Shown: positions 18,965 to 28,478 of the stretch, piece after piece
Layout: each line of letters begins with the position of its first letter
How positions within the stretch are numbered: the first letter of the stretch is position 1
Source: JACADW01 sp963747985
GTDB lineage: Bacteria > Acidobacteriota > UBA6911
Direction of reading: 5' to 3'
NCBI GenBank assembly: GCA_963747985.1
Contig: CAVVHG010000007.1
Span: 248,001 to 312,000 of the forward strand
Length of the DNA stretch: 64,000 nucleotides
Translations under genes and position numbers: made by a program
The notes under the pieces: model-generated
Told to the model about the DNA's origin: nothing
Database searches by the model: none
The model's input: only the letters and a program-made list of their open reading frames with translations

Positions 18965-19777
18965 ATGGAAATGCCGGATAGAGAAAGGTATGAGAAGGCG
19001 GGGACTGAAGCCGCCCTGGCGGCCGGCGACCTTCTCATGAAGCGATTTCGGACGAAGATAGCCGTGGCGCACAAAGGCGTCATCGATCTCGTGACCGAGG
19101 CGGATCTGGCGGCAGAGGCGCTTATCGTCTCGGTCCTGGAGCGCGAATTTCCCGGCTGCGCGATTCTCGCCGAAGAAGGCCACGGGGGAACCGCCCGAGG
19201 CCCGTTTACCTGGATTATTGACCCGCTGGACGGAACGACCAACTACGCTCACGGATTGCCGTTTTTTTCCGTATCGATTGGACTGGAAGTCGAGGGAGAA
19301 ATCGAGTTTGGGGTCGTGCACATCCCGGCGCTGGAAGAGGTCTTCATCGCGCATCGCGGCCTCGGAGCGCGCCTTAACGGTATGCCGATTCACGTTTCGG
19401 GCACCTCGTCCCTGGATGCGAGCCTGCTCACAACCGGTTTCCCCTATGACATCCGGACCAGCCGGGAAACCAACCTTGAGCATTTTGCCGAGTTCTCGCG
19501 CCGCTCATTTGCCGTGCGCCGGGCAGGCTCGGCTGCCATGGATTTCTGTTACGTGGCAGCCGGATACTATGACGGATTCTGGGAGCTCAAGCTCAATCCG
19601 TGGGACTGCGCGGCCGGCTACCTGATGGTCCGCGAAGCAGGCGGAAGAGTCACGAACTTCTGCGGCCGTGCCGGCTCGATCTACGACCGCGCATCGCTTG
19701 CGACGAACGGCTTGATACATGATGCAATGCTAAACCTGCTATGCCGGCCCGGCGCGACGGCCGCCGATCCGCAATAG
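18965..19777 (+). CDS. Inositol monophosphatase family protein
   Basis: Magnesium-dependent phosphatase of 270 aa. Metal-binding motifs are complete: EEGHGG near residue 75, WIIDPLDGTTNYAHG near 90, and WELKLNPWDCAAGYLM near 210. Family members hydrolyse inositol phosphates, fructose bisphosphate or 3'-phosphoadenosine phosphate, so the substrate is open. The ATG at 18965 gives a normal N-terminus; a GTG at 18914 overlapping the lolA stop is an alternative. It lies in the plus-strand run lspA-lolA-this-yqeY. Confidence 0.9.
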   Translation: MEMPDRERYEKAGTEAALAAGDLLMKRFRTKIAVAHKGVIDLVTEADLAAEALIVSVLEREFPGCAILAEEGHGGTARGPFTWIIDPLDGTTNYAHGLPFFSVSIGLEVEGEIEFGVVHIPALEEVFIAHRGLGARLNGMPIHVSGTSSLDASLLTTGFPYDIRTSRETNLEHFAEFSRRSFAVRRAGSAAMDFCYVAAGYYDGFWELKLNPWDCAAGYLMVREAGGRVTNFCGRAGSIYDRASLATNGLIHDAMLNLLCRPGATAADPQ

Positions 19778-19833
19778 CTTCGGCACGGGACGCATCCGAC
19801 AACCCCGCCGGCAACTCAGACAGGACGGACACC

Positions 19834-20286
19834 ATGAAGATCAGGGACAGGATCAACGCAGACCTCATGGCAGCAATGAAGGCGCAGGAAGCGGCTCGCC
19901 TGAGCGTTCTGCGCATGATGAAGGCTGCGATCAAGAAGAAGGAAGTGGACCTGTGTGCAGAGCTGGACGACTCCCAGGCAGTTCAGGTTCTCTCCACCAT
20001 GGTCAAGCAGCACCGTGATTCCGTTGAGCAATTCGGAAAGGGAGGGCGAAACGACCTGGCTGAGAAGGAAGCGGCCGAGATCCTCGTGATCGAAGAGTAT
20101 CTGCCGGCCGCCGTGTCCGACGAGGAAATCGCATGCGTGATAGACGAGGTCGTGCGCGAGACCGGCGCCTCCTCTGCCAGGGACACAGGTGCGGTCATGA
20201 AGCAGTGCATGGCGCGATTTGCAGGCAAGCTCGTCGACGGGAAGAAGGTCAATGCCCTTGTGCGCGCCCGCCTTGAGAGAGCCTGA
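19834..20286 (+). CDS. yqeY: GatB/YqeY domain protein
   Basis: A 150-aa helical protein (MKIRDRINADLMAAMKAQ, then EYLPAAVSDEEI, ending KLVDGKKVNALVRARL). YqeY shares the C-terminal domain of the GatB amidotransferase subunit, which contacts tRNA; the exact role of the free domain is unsettled. The start is the ATG at 19834, with AGGACGG upstream. It lies 56 nt after the phosphatase gene and is probably in the same transcript. Confidence 0.92.
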   Translation: MKIRDRINADLMAAMKAQEAARLSVLRMMKAAIKKKEVDLCAELDDSQAVQVLSTMVKQHRDSVEQFGKGGRNDLAEKEAAEILVIEEYLPAAVSDEEIACVIDEVVRETGASSARDTGAVMKQCMARFAGKLVDGKKVNALVRARLERA

Positions 20287-20439
20287 CCGACGGAGCTGGC
20301 TTTCGTGGATCGCCGCGATTGTCCGCAATCACCCGGCGGATTCTGCGGTCCCACGCCCGGTTTGTCCTCCGCCCGCAGGCCGTCCTCACCCGTGAGCAGG
20401 CCCGTAATCCGATAATCTTTGTCAGCAGAGTTGGTCTGC

Positions 20440-22266
20440 ATGGTGAATGTCACCGTCACGCTGAAGGAAAAGGTCGAGAACCTCCCCGGTTCTCCCGGGG
20501 TTTACCTCTACAGGGACTCTTCGGGGAGGATCATATACGTGGGGAAGGCCAAGTCCCTGCGCAACCGTGTCCGTTCCTATTTCCAGGAAGGCCGCCCGCT
20601 CGATCCCAAGACTGACCGCCTCGTATCCGAGATCGCAGACGTCGAGTGTATCGTCACCGACAGCGAAGTCGAAGCCCTGATCCTCGAGAGCACACTCGTC
20701 AAGAAGAACCAACCCCGGTACAACGTCAATCTCAAGGATGACAAGAGCTTCCCTTACCTGAAGTTAACGGTGAACGAACCGTACCCCCGGATTTTTATCA
20801 CCCGAAGAATAAAGCGGGACGGGGCCCTCTACTTCGGTCCCTTTCTTCCGGCCAGTTATGCCAGGCGGACCATCAAGCTCATCAACAAGTACTTCAAGCT
20901 GCGCACGTGCAACCTCGAGATTGACGGGAGCCTTCCGAGGCCGTGCCTCGATTACCAGATGAAACGTTGCCTGGGCCCATGCGTGGCGGCGCTCTGCAGC
21001 CGGGAGCAGTACAGCCGGGCGGTCGAAGACGTGAAGCTTCTGCTCTCAGGGAAATCCGAGGAACTGATCCGGCAGTTGGGGAGTCGGATGAACGAAGCTT
21101 CGGAACAGCTTCGTTACGAGGCTGCGGCTCTCTACCGCGACTGGATTGCCATGGTCCGCGACATGTCCGAGCGGCAGAAAATGATCCTGGCCGGGCAGGA
21201 TGACAGCGACCTGTTCGGGTATTTCCAGGAGGGATCACGCCTTGCGCTGCAGGTCTTCGCAATGCGCGGAGGCCGGATCGTCGGGCGCCGTGAGTTCTAT
21301 TGGGAGGACCTGATTTCCTTCGAGCCCAGCGAATTCTTCTCGGCGGCGCTGAAGCAGTATTACCTCCAGGACACCTTTACGCCGGGCGAGATATACATTC
21401 CTGCCGACATCGAAGATGCCGAAGCGCTCGAGTCCTGGCTCTCGGGGCGGAGAGGCCGGCGCGTGCACATCCGATCACCGAAGCGCGGTCTGAAGTCCGG
21501 GCTGCTGGACCTGGTCATGCGCAATGCACGCATGTCGTTTGAAACGCGGTTCCGCGTTCTCAAAATCAAAGGAGCTGAGTTGCTGGCGCCGCTGCAGGAA
21601 ATGTTGCGCCTCGAGGCGCTTCCCCGGAGAATGGAGACCTTTGACGTATCGCACGTACAGGGGGCCGACACCGTTGCCAGCATGGTCGTGTGCGAAAACG
21701 GCGAGATGAAGAGGAGCGCTTACCGGAAGTTCAAGATTGAGAGCGTCAAAGGCCCCGATGATTTCGCCGCGATGCGCGAAGCGGTTCATCGTCACTACGA
21801 GAATGTGCTGGAGGAGGACGAAGGTTCTCTGCCTGACCTCGTGCTGATCGACGGCGGGAAAGGGCAGCTGTCGGCCGCGAGCGAAGCGCTCGATGATCTG
21901 GGCCTCGATCGACTTCCGGTCGCGGCGATCGCCAAGAAGGAGGAGATCATCTTCATCAGGGGAAGGGAGGATGAACCGATCCGGCTGCCGGGGGAGTCTC
22001 CGCTGCTGCACCTTTTCCAGACCATGAGGGACGAGGCACATCGTTTCGCGGTGACCTACCATCGGAAACGCCGTGAGCTGCGCGACTTCGATTCCGAACT
22101 GCTGGATATACCGGGCATCGGAGAAGTCCGCAGGAAAGTTCTGCTCCGCGCTTTTGGAAGCCTGGAGCGGGTTCGGTCGGCCAACTTCGAAGAGCTTGCT
22201 CCCTACGTGGGCCCCAAGGTGGCGGGGCAGATCATCGAGTACTTCCGCGGTCAACAGACGGTTTAA
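20440..22266 (+). CDS. uvrC: Excinuclease ABC subunit C (UvrC)
   Basis: Dual-incision nuclease of nucleotide excision repair, 608 aa (normal length). The GIY-YIG nuclease domain is at the N-terminus (GSPGVYLYRDSSGRIIYVGK). A cysteine cluster follows (CNLEIDGSLPRPCLDYQMKR), then the UvrB-binding UVR motif near residue 205, the RNase H-like domain with LVLIDGGKGQLSAA near 470, and the helix-hairpin-helix region at the end (LLDIPGIGEVRRKVLLRAFG). Start ATG 20440; a TTG 21 nt upstream is less likely. uvrA and uvrB are not in the window. Confidence 0.97.
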   Translation: MVNVTVTLKEKVENLPGSPGVYLYRDSSGRIIYVGKAKSLRNRVRSYFQEGRPLDPKTDRLVSEIADVECIVTDSEVEALILESTLVKKNQPRYNVNLKDDKSFPYLKLTVNEPYPRIFITRRIKRDGALYFGPFLPASYARRTIKLINKYFKLRTCNLEIDGSLPRPCLDYQMKRCLGPCVAALCSREQYSRAVEDVKLLLSGKSEELIRQLGSRMNEASEQLRYEAAALYRDWIAMVRDMSERQKMILAGQDDSDLFGYFQEGSRLALQVFAMRGGRIVGRREFYWEDLISFEPSEFFSAALKQYYLQDTFTPGEIYIPADIEDAEALESWLSGRRGRRVHIRSPKRGLKSGLLDLVMRNARMSFETRFRVLKIKGAELLAPLQEMLRLEALPRRMETFDVSHVQGADTVASMVVCENGEMKRSAYRKFKIESVKGPDDFAAMREAVHRHYENVLEEDEGSLPDLVLIDGGKGQLSAASEALDDLGLDRLPVAAIAKKEEIIFIRGREDEPIRLPGESPLLHLFQTMRDEAHRFAVTYHRKRRELRDFDSELLDIPGIGEVRRKVLLRAFGSLERVRSANFEELAPYVGPKVAGQIIEYFRGQQTV

Positions 22267-22290
22267 GGGGGGAGTCCCAGGTTTCGGCAT

Positions 22291-22311
22291 GGGAATCGCG
22301 ATCGGAATCGG
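22291..22311. repeat. Degenerate GGNATC tract, convergent junction
   Basis: GGGAATCGCGATCGGAATCG and neighbouring bases in the 187-nt gap between uvrC and the convergent decarboxylase gene. It is the same hexamer theme as at 6732, 36384 and 63514. The rest of the gap shows no gene. Confidence 0.45.
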
Positions 22312-22453
22312 ACACGCGAATCCGTGATAGGCCGACGGCCGGTGATCGGATTGGCTGCCTATTGAATTCGAGACCGGGCCCGATCACGAGACTGGTCACG
22401 ATCTCTCCCGCTGTGTGACGCAGGCCGATGCCGCACGCTGCAGTCGTCACCGG

Positions 22454-23911
22454 TTACGATCCTGCTGCCGCACACTCGCGACCGTCCCGCTCGAGCGCGT
22501 CGAGGATCGCCTCGCCATCGCTCACACGGGTGCGCGGGTTCATCACTGTCATCCGCAGAACATCACGGCCGTTCAGGCGAGCACCTGTGATCCATCCCTG
22601 GCCTGAGCCATTGAGCCGCCTGCGCATCGAAGCGTTCAGAGCGTCGAGTTCGACCTCATTCATGGTCCCGTCTCCGATGTACCGGAAGCACAATATGTTG
22701 CATTCCGGCTCCGGACCCGCTTCGAACACGGGCCGGCGCCGAACTGAGTCATGGATGGCCGACGTTGTTGCGCACAGGTGATCGTAGAGGGTGCCGAACG
22801 CCGCAGTTCCGTATCGCTCGAGCGCGATCCAGAGCTTCAGTACATCGGCCCGGCGGGAGCACTGGAAGCTGCGGACGCCCTGGTCCCAGGCGCGGCCTGT
22901 TGCCTGGCCATGAAACAGGTAAGGGGCTCGTTGCGAAAAGGCTGCCTCCAGGAGGCGCTCGTCCCGTATCAGGAGGGCACCGGTCGAGAGCGGCAAAAAC
23001 ATCATCTTGTGCGGATCCCAGGAAATCGAGTCTGCCTTGTCGAGCCCTTTGAGGCGCCCGCGATGTTGGGTGGAGAGCAGGGCGGAGGCGCCGTGGCAGC
23101 CGTCGACGTGCAGCCAGATTGATCGCCCGCCGCACAGCGTCCCCACCGCTTCGAGGTCGTCGAAACGGCCTGTTGCCGTGGACCCGGCCGTGGCGACCAC
23201 CGCCATCACGGTGCGTCCCTCGGCCTGCAGGCGGTCGAGCTCGGCGGCGAGCCTCTCCGGGTTTTCGCGGAATGCGGCGGACGGAAGCGCGATGCAGTTC
23301 CGTGATCCGACTCCCAGCTCAGCGGTTGCGCGAGCGACGGAATAGTGCGCGTGCTCGCTGGTGACTACGACCGCGCCGGCCACGATCCCCTCCTCCCACG
23401 CGTCAGGCAGCGCTGCGGCTCGCGCCGCGAGCAACGCGGTGAACGTTGCTTCCGTGCCGCCGGAGGTAAATACGCCGCCAGCTTCGGGCCCGAATCCAGC
23501 CAGGCCGGTCATCCAGCGCAGAAGGCGGGTCTCGAGGACTGTGGCCATCGGCGACATTTCCCGGACTGCAAGCGACTGATTCAACGCGCCGATGATCGGT
23601 TCGGCCCAAACCGCCGCCGGGAGAGGAGCCGAGACCTGGTGCCCGAGACAGCGCGGGTGATACAGCCAATTGCTGTTCGGCAGCAGGTCACGTTCCATCT
23701 GCGCGACGATCTCTTCTGCGCTGCGGCCTGCCTCGGGTGGAGACTCTGTCAGGGCCTGCAGGATGGATTCCGGGTCCCGGGCAACAGGCTTTGCATGTTC
23801 CCCATTCCTGCTCAAGTCGAAGTACCGGGCGGCCAATCGGAGGTACGGCTCAGCTGCGGAGAGCTTCATATCCTGCTCGATCGTGTCCAGGAGTCCGGTG
23901 AGTTTGTCCAT
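22454..23911 (-). CDS. Pyridoxal-phosphate-dependent group II decarboxylase family protein
   Basis: A 485-aa PLP enzyme of the glutamate/aromatic/diaminobutyrate decarboxylase fold. Visible motifs: FTSGGTEATFTALLAAR (cofactor phosphate binding), HVDGCHGASALL (His stacking and Asp pairing with PLP), and ISWDPHKMMFLPLSTG, where the lysine forms the Schiff base. The substrate amino acid cannot be named. The start is ATG 23911, with AAGGG six nt upstream; a GTG directly before it is possible. It is flanked by unrelated genes, so context gives no pathway. Confidence 0.88.
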   Translation of the reverse strand: MDKLTGLLDTIEQDMKLSAAEPYLRLAARYFDLSRNGEHAKPVARDPESILQALTESPPEAGRSAEEIVAQMERDLLPNSNWLYHPRCLGHQVSAPLPAAVWAEPIIGALNQSLAVREMSPMATVLETRLLRWMTGLAGFGPEAGGVFTSGGTEATFTALLAARAAALPDAWEEGIVAGAVVVTSEHAHYSVARATAELGVGSRNCIALPSAAFRENPERLAAELDRLQAEGRTVMAVVATAGSTATGRFDDLEAVGTLCGGRSIWLHVDGCHGASALLSTQHRGRLKGLDKADSISWDPHKMMFLPLSTGALLIRDERLLEAAFSQRAPYLFHGQATGRAWDQGVRSFQCSRRADVLKLWIALERYGTAAFGTLYDHLCATTSAIHDSVRRRPVFEAGPEPECNILCFRYIGDGTMNEVELDALNASMRRRLNGSGQGWITGARLNGRDVLRMTVMNPRTRVSDGEAILDALERDGRECAAAGS

Positions 23912-24046
23912 CACGCACCCTTGTATGGCAGAAAGAAAGTGGAATAGGGCTGATTCATGCGTCCCTTCCCGGCGGGAAGACTGCCGGGTCGGGTGTTGCG
24001 GCCAGGCCGATCCTCAAGCCATGACAGGACCAACCCGGGGACATCG

Positions 24047-25102
24047 CTAGATGACGCTGTAGTCGGTCACGATGCTTTTGTCGCCCAGCACCGTTCCGGG
24101 GCGCAGGTGCGCCCCCTCACCGATGTGACATTGCCGCCCGAGGATGCTGCGTTCGATGCGTGCCTCCGGCCGGATCCTGGTCCCGCTCCATATGACAGAG
24201 TCTCTGATCAGGGCACCCTCCTCCACGCGGCAATCCTCCCCCAGGACCGAATTCTCGATCACGACGCCGGGCTTGATCACACAACCGCCGTCGAGGATGG
24301 ACACCTGGTCGATCGAGACCTGATCCCTGTCCCACGAGTTCGGGGGGCACGATTTCTGAGGGTACTCAGGCAGCTTCATCCTGCCGGAGATAATGCCAAA
24401 ATGAGCTTCGAGGTATTTGCGCGGGCTGCCGATGTCCTGCCAGTAACCGCGCGCCAGGTAGGCGTAGAACCTGGCTCCATCGTGGAGCATCGCCGGAAAG
24501 ACGTCACGCTCAAAACTCTGCAAGCCTTCGGCCGGGATTCGCTCCAACATGGAACGTTCAAGAACATAGATCCCGGCGTTGATAGTGTTTCCGGTCACCT
24601 CGTCCTCGGCCGGCTTCTCGGTGAAACGGACCACCTGCCCGGATTCGTCCGGTACGACGAGGCCGTAGCCCGTCGGGTTCATCACGCGGGCGGCCACAAT
24701 GGTTGCTTCCGCCTCGCGGGAGCGGTGGTAGCGGATCACGTCCTCCAGGTCGGTGTCGGTCAATACGTCGCCGTTGAGGACCAGCGTCGTGTCATCGATC
24801 AGATTTTCAGCCGCCTTGTAGGCGCCTGCGGTACCACGGGGCAGTTCCTCATGGGTGTAGCGGATGATGACCCCGAACTTCGTTCCATCGCCGAAGATGT
24901 CCATGATCTTCCGTGGCTGATAGGAGAGGCTGAGGATGATTTCGGTGATCCCCGCTCTCTTGATCCGGTCGATCTGGAAAAACAGGAACGGGATGTTGGC
25001 CAGGGGCACCACGGGTTTGGGTATGTGCAGCGCGAGAGGACGCAGGTGGGCACCCTTGCCACCGGCGAGTATCAGTGCTTTTATCAACGGAGCGTCTCCC
25101 AT
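24047..25102 (-). CDS. NDP-sugar synthase / nucleotidyltransferase with left-handed beta-helix tail
   Basis: A 351-aa protein resembling mannose-1-phosphate guanylyltransferases. The nucleotidyltransferase domain covers about residues 5-235 (DDTTLVLNGDVLTD, FTEKPAEDEVTGNTINAGIY, YWQDIGSP). Hexapeptide repeats follow from about 265 (VIKPGVVIENSVLGEDCRVE). The phosphate-binding loop reads LAGGKGAHLRPLA instead of the usual GGxGTRLRP, so the conserved Thr-Arg pair is replaced by Ala-His. It may have altered activity. The leader is very short: minus-strand TATCAT (25114-25119) ends 11 nt before the ATG. Confidence 0.85.
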   Translation of the reverse strand: MGDAPLIKALILAGGKGAHLRPLALHIPKPVVPLANIPFLFFQIDRIKRAGITEIILSLSYQPRKIMDIFGDGTKFGVIIRYTHEELPRGTAGAYKAAENLIDDTTLVLNGDVLTDTDLEDVIRYHRSREAEATIVAARVMNPTGYGLVVPDESGQVVRFTEKPAEDEVTGNTINAGIYVLERSMLERIPAEGLQSFERDVFPAMLHDGARFYAYLARGYWQDIGSPRKYLEAHFGIISGRMKLPEYPQKSCPPNSWDRDQVSIDQVSILDGGCVIKPGVVIENSVLGEDCRVEEGALIRDSVIWSGTRIRPEARIERSILGRQCHIGEGAHLRPGTVLGDKSIVTDYSVI

Positions 25103-25207
25103 TCGAACCAACTATGATAGCAGACTGACGCTACGGACAACGAGTCCCGACATGCCTCGGCTGCGAGGTAGGCGCTGGAGCCGTCAGCCCCAGCGTTATA
25201 GGAGGCA

Positions 25208-25284
25208 TGTCACGGATTTCACAGACTTCACGGACTTTCGAACACACCTCGATCCGTGCCCATGAGTCTGTGTAATCCGTGGCA
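25208..25284. repeat. Imperfect inverted repeat (CACGGATTTCACAGA type)
   Basis: The left arm at 25208-25232 and the right arm at 25261-25284 pair as TGTCACGGATTTCACAGAC against TGCCACGGATTACACAGAC, with a 28-nt centre. It lies in the 418-nt gap (25103-25520) between the divergent NDP-sugar and site-2 protease genes. No coding potential is seen. Confidence 0.6.
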
Positions 25285-25520
25285 TCAACGGCTTTTCACC
25301 TGCTCGCCTGGCTTGCGGCTGTAACATCGCATATCCGCGGTCAGAGCCGCAGATGCCTCCGCTCGCACTTTGGTCACCGGGAACGAGCCGGCCCGCGCAG
25401 CGTGTCGCAGGCAGCATGTGCGGCGGCTTTGCCAGCCGCCGGCGCGTGCCGGGAGCCCGCCCCGCATGGAGGCCAACCCCGGCATGGGCACAGGGTTTCC
25501 CTTCGTGGTATATACTCTCC
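25285..25520. other. Gene-free stretch upstream of the site-2 protease
   Basis: GC-rich intergenic sequence with short inverted repeats (for example GCGGCGGC and GCCGCCGGC around 25421-25443). The frame of the next gene runs open through part of it, but the translation is Pro/Arg-rich and unlike the family. I see no RNA gene; the promoter of the next gene should lie here but was not identified. Confidence 0.4.
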
Positions 25521-26654
25521 ATGAAACTTCGCGGCCTGAACCTCCTCCGGATCCATGGCATCCAGATCACGGTCGACTACTCGTGGTTCATCATCTTTTT
25601 CCTTGTGGTCTATTCCATGGCGGAGAGCTACTTTCCTCCGGCGGAGAAGTTTCGCTCGACGCCGCAGTACTGGTTGATGGGCGTCACGGCGGCGTCTCTT
25701 TTTTTCCTTTCGGTGCTGGCCCATGAACTGGCCCATTCCCTGGTGGCACTCAGGCAGGGGATAAGAGTACACAGCATCCGCTTGTTCATCTTCGGGGGCC
25801 TTGCCCAGATATCTTCGGAACCCAAGTCGGGCAGAAACGAGTTCCTGATTGCGCTCGCCGGCCCGGCGACCAGCATGGCTATCGGTCTCGCTTCCTGGTT
25901 CTTTTACGTTTTCCTCCTCCTCGGCGGCTCTTACCAACCCCTGGCGGCGATGGCGCTCAACCTTGCGATCGCCAACTTCGGCCTCGCTCTGTTCAACATG
26001 ATCCCGGGATTTCCTCTGGACGGCGGCCGTATCCTGCGTGCCGTTCTCTGGGACCGTTGGAATGACCTGACGCGAGCCACCAAGACCGTGAGCCAGATCG
26101 GAAACGCGGTCGCGCTCTTCCTGATACTGCTGGGCGTGGTTCTGCTCTTTTTCACGCAGCTCATGATCGGGGGGTTGTGGGTCGTTTTCATCGGCCTCTT
26201 CATGAAGCAATCGGCCGTGGGCAGCTACCAGGCTGCCGTGCTGAAGGAGGCGCTGAGCGGGGTCCAGATCCGCCAGATCATGACGGAGAATGTCGTGGCA
26301 GTTGACTGGCTGAAATCGCTCGACGAACTGGTGAAGGATTACGTCTACAGGTTCCAGTTCACGAGTTTCCCGGTGTTTGACCGGGACGAGTTCATGGGGA
26401 TGGTCTCGCTTTCGGATGTCAGAACCGTGCCCAAGGAACTTTGGGGCTTCAAACAGGTCCGGGATGTCATGACGCCCGCCGATCACGTGATCTCGCTCGG
26501 GCCGACCGACGACGCTACTGAAGCGCTCTCCCGCATGGCGACTGCCGACGTGGGGTGCATGCCGGTGCTCGAGAACGGACGCCTGGTCGGCATTGTGTCG
26601 CGCCGTGATATCATGAACCTGTTCAAGATCAAGTCGGATCTTGGTTTGACCTGA
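25521..26654 (+). CDS. Site-2 protease family protein (M50) with CBS domains
   Basis: Intramembrane zinc metalloprotease of 377 aa. Start ATG 25521 (MKLRGLNLLRIHGIQITV). The first hydrophobic segments include the zinc site LAHELAHSLVALRQG near residue 72. The second metal motif is FPLDGGRILRAVLWD near 170. Two CBS domains occupy about residues 245-375 and may sense adenosine nucleotides. This is the SpoIVFB/S2P-CBS type, which cleaves membrane substrates in signalling. It is followed 73 nt later by a universal stress protein gene. The substrate is unknown. Confidence 0.93.
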   Translation: MKLRGLNLLRIHGIQITVDYSWFIIFFLVVYSMAESYFPPAEKFRSTPQYWLMGVTAASLFFLSVLAHELAHSLVALRQGIRVHSIRLFIFGGLAQISSEPKSGRNEFLIALAGPATSMAIGLASWFFYVFLLLGGSYQPLAAMALNLAIANFGLALFNMIPGFPLDGGRILRAVLWDRWNDLTRATKTVSQIGNAVALFLILLGVVLLFFTQLMIGGLWVVFIGLFMKQSAVGSYQAAVLKEALSGVQIRQIMTENVVAVDWLKSLDELVKDYVYRFQFTSFPVFDRDEFMGMVSLSDVRTVPKELWGFKQVRDVMTPADHVISLGPTDDATEALSRMATADVGCMPVLENGRLVGIVSRRDIMNLFKIKSDLGLT

Positions 26655-26727
26655 GGTGCGAGTGTCGGGGTGAGAACGCGCCCGACGAGGACCTTCCGAG
26701 GTTGCCGTTCTACAGCCGGGGATTGCC

Positions 26728-27585
26728 ATGATACGGTCGATCTTGCTGCCGTTGTCCGAGGGGCCATTGGCCGCTGCCACCAGGGATTACGCCTTCTGGC
26801 TGGCCAGAAAAGAAGGAAGCTGCATCAATGCACTGGCCGTCATCGACTTGAAGGCCTTCGAGATCCCGGTCCTCGGGACACCGGATGGTTTCATGCCTTC
26901 GGTTGTCACGCCGCCGATTGCGGAATCGCAGTCACTGATGACCGAGCTGACAACACTGGCCAAAGACCGGCTCGGACAGTTTGCAGGGGAATGCGGCCAG
27001 GCAAACATCCGGTGTTCGACTGAGACCAGGACCGGCCTGCCGGGAGAAATAATCGCCCGACAGGCGATAGCGCACGACATCGTGGTAATGAGCCGCTCCG
27101 GCTACACGCGCGCCGCAGCTGCCGAAAACCGTGTCGACCCGCTCGTATCGGATGTGATTCGCGGATCGATTCGGCCGGTGCTGGTCGCCGGGATGATTTC
27201 TCCCGGTGACGGGGAGGTAAGGAAGATCGTGGTGGCGTTCGACGGCAGCTCTCACGCGGCGCGCGCGCTGCTTGTGGCCGCCGAACTGGGCGCCCGACCC
27301 GGAGTCGAATGCACGATCCTGACTGTTTCCCCTTCCCAGGAAGCAGCCCAGGAGATTATCGAGCCTGCGGAGGCTTTTCTCTACCATCACGGCCTGGTTC
27401 CAAGGAAACAGATTGTGCCGGGCCCCAGGGCGTCCGAAGTCATCTGCGAGGTCGCGGCGGGACTGAGGGCCGACATGCTGATCATGGGAGCCTACGGTCA
27501 TGCCCCGGTGCGCGAGATGCTTTTCGGAAGCACGACCGAACGGGTTCTTTCCCACTGCGGAACCACTGTTGTCCTCCAATCCTGA
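26728..27585 (+). CDS. Universal stress protein, tandem UspA domains
   Basis: A 285-aa protein with two USP domains. The first, about residues 1-150, has a degenerate site (VVMSRSGYTRAAAAENRVDP). The second, about 165-285, keeps the ATP-binding signature G-x2-G-x9-G-S in MGAYGHAPVREMLFGSTTER. Such proteins support survival under stress and starvation. It follows the site-2 protease gene closely on the same strand and may share its transcript. Confidence 0.92.
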   Translation: MIRSILLPLSEGPLAAATRDYAFWLARKEGSCINALAVIDLKAFEIPVLGTPDGFMPSVVTPPIAESQSLMTELTTLAKDRLGQFAGECGQANIRCSTETRTGLPGEIIARQAIAHDIVVMSRSGYTRAAAAENRVDPLVSDVIRGSIRPVLVAGMISPGDGEVRKIVVAFDGSSHAARALLVAAELGARPGVECTILTVSPSQEAAQEIIEPAEAFLYHHGLVPRKQIVPGPRASEVICEVAAGLRADMLIMGAYGHAPVREMLFGSTTERVLSHCGTTVVLQS

Positions 27586-27711
27586 TTCGACACTTCTGCG
27601 GCAGGGCGCGGCTCAGCTCCGCCGGCGCTGACTTCGACTTCATGGAAACCCGGTCACTGCAACCTGCACCGCTGTGTTTGTGCTTGGTGCGGGGAGGCTT
27701 GAGGTGCTTTA

Positions 27712-28407
27712 ATGTCACCGGCCATGAATCTTCCTAATGCCCTGACGTTGGGCCGGATATTCCTGATTCCGTTCGTCGTGGTGGTCCTGCTCACGACCCG
27801 CATCGTGAATTGGGCCACCTGGGGTGCGGGCCTTTTCCTGGCTGCCGCCGTGACGGACTTGCTTGACGGCTACCTGGCCCGGAGGCGGGGCCAGGTGACG
27901 ACTCTGGGACGTCTTCTGGATCCCATCGCCGACAAGCTCCTCATCTCCTCCGCGCTCGTCTCTCTGGTTCAACTGGGCATCGCGCCGGCGTGGATGGTCA
28001 CGATCATCATCGGTCGGGAATTTGCGGTGAGCGGTCTGCGGAGCATCGCAGCGCACGAGGGATTCTCGATCGACGTATCCACGCTCGGAAAAGGCAAGAT
28101 GGTGGCGCAGGTCGCCGCGGTCACCGGTTTGATCCTCGGGCGCGTTCATGGCGGCTGGATCCTGTATACCGCCAGGATGTTGCTTTGGGCTGTGGTCGTG
28201 TTTGCGCTTCTTTCTCTGGTTCAGTACTTTCGTGAGTTCTGGTCCAAGCTCGACGACAGCATCAAGTATCGCGAGCGCCGCCGTCTCAGGATACTGGAAC
28301 GACGCCGCCAGATCATCGCGGAGCGGCGGGAATTGCGTCGCCTCCGCAAGCTGGAACGACAGAGGCAGAGAGAGCAGGCATCCCTGAGCCAGGAAGACTC
28401 GAACTGA
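27712..28407 (+). CDS. pgsA: CDP-diacylglycerol--glycerol-3-phosphate 3-phosphatidyltransferase
   Basis: First committed step of phosphatidylglycerol synthesis in the inner membrane, 231 aa. The CDP-alcohol phosphotransferase signature is exact: D-G-x2-A-R-x8-G-x3-D-x3-D in DGYLARRRGQVTTLGRLLDP plus IAD. Several membrane helices follow. The C-terminal 45 residues are a highly charged Arg/Glu-rich helix that is longer than usual. ATG 27712 or the ATG 12 nt later could be the start. Confidence 0.93.
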   Translation: MSPAMNLPNALTLGRIFLIPFVVVVLLTTRIVNWATWGAGLFLAAAVTDLLDGYLARRRGQVTTLGRLLDPIADKLLISSALVSLVQLGIAPAWMVTIIIGREFAVSGLRSIAAHEGFSIDVSTLGKGKMVAQVAAVTGLILGRVHGGWILYTARMLLWAVVVFALLSLVQYFREFWSKLDDSIKYRERRRLRILERRRQIIAERRELRRLRKLERQRQREQASLSQEDSN

Positions 28408-28478
28408 CCTGACCGCGGCCCTGAGGACGAGGTCGCCGCCGGCCTGAATTCAGACGATCCATCCGCTCTGGAGGCACC

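Noticed and set aside
25374..26780. 468-residue open frame on the minus strand
   Set aside because: Antisense to the site-2 protease gene with no recognisable motif.
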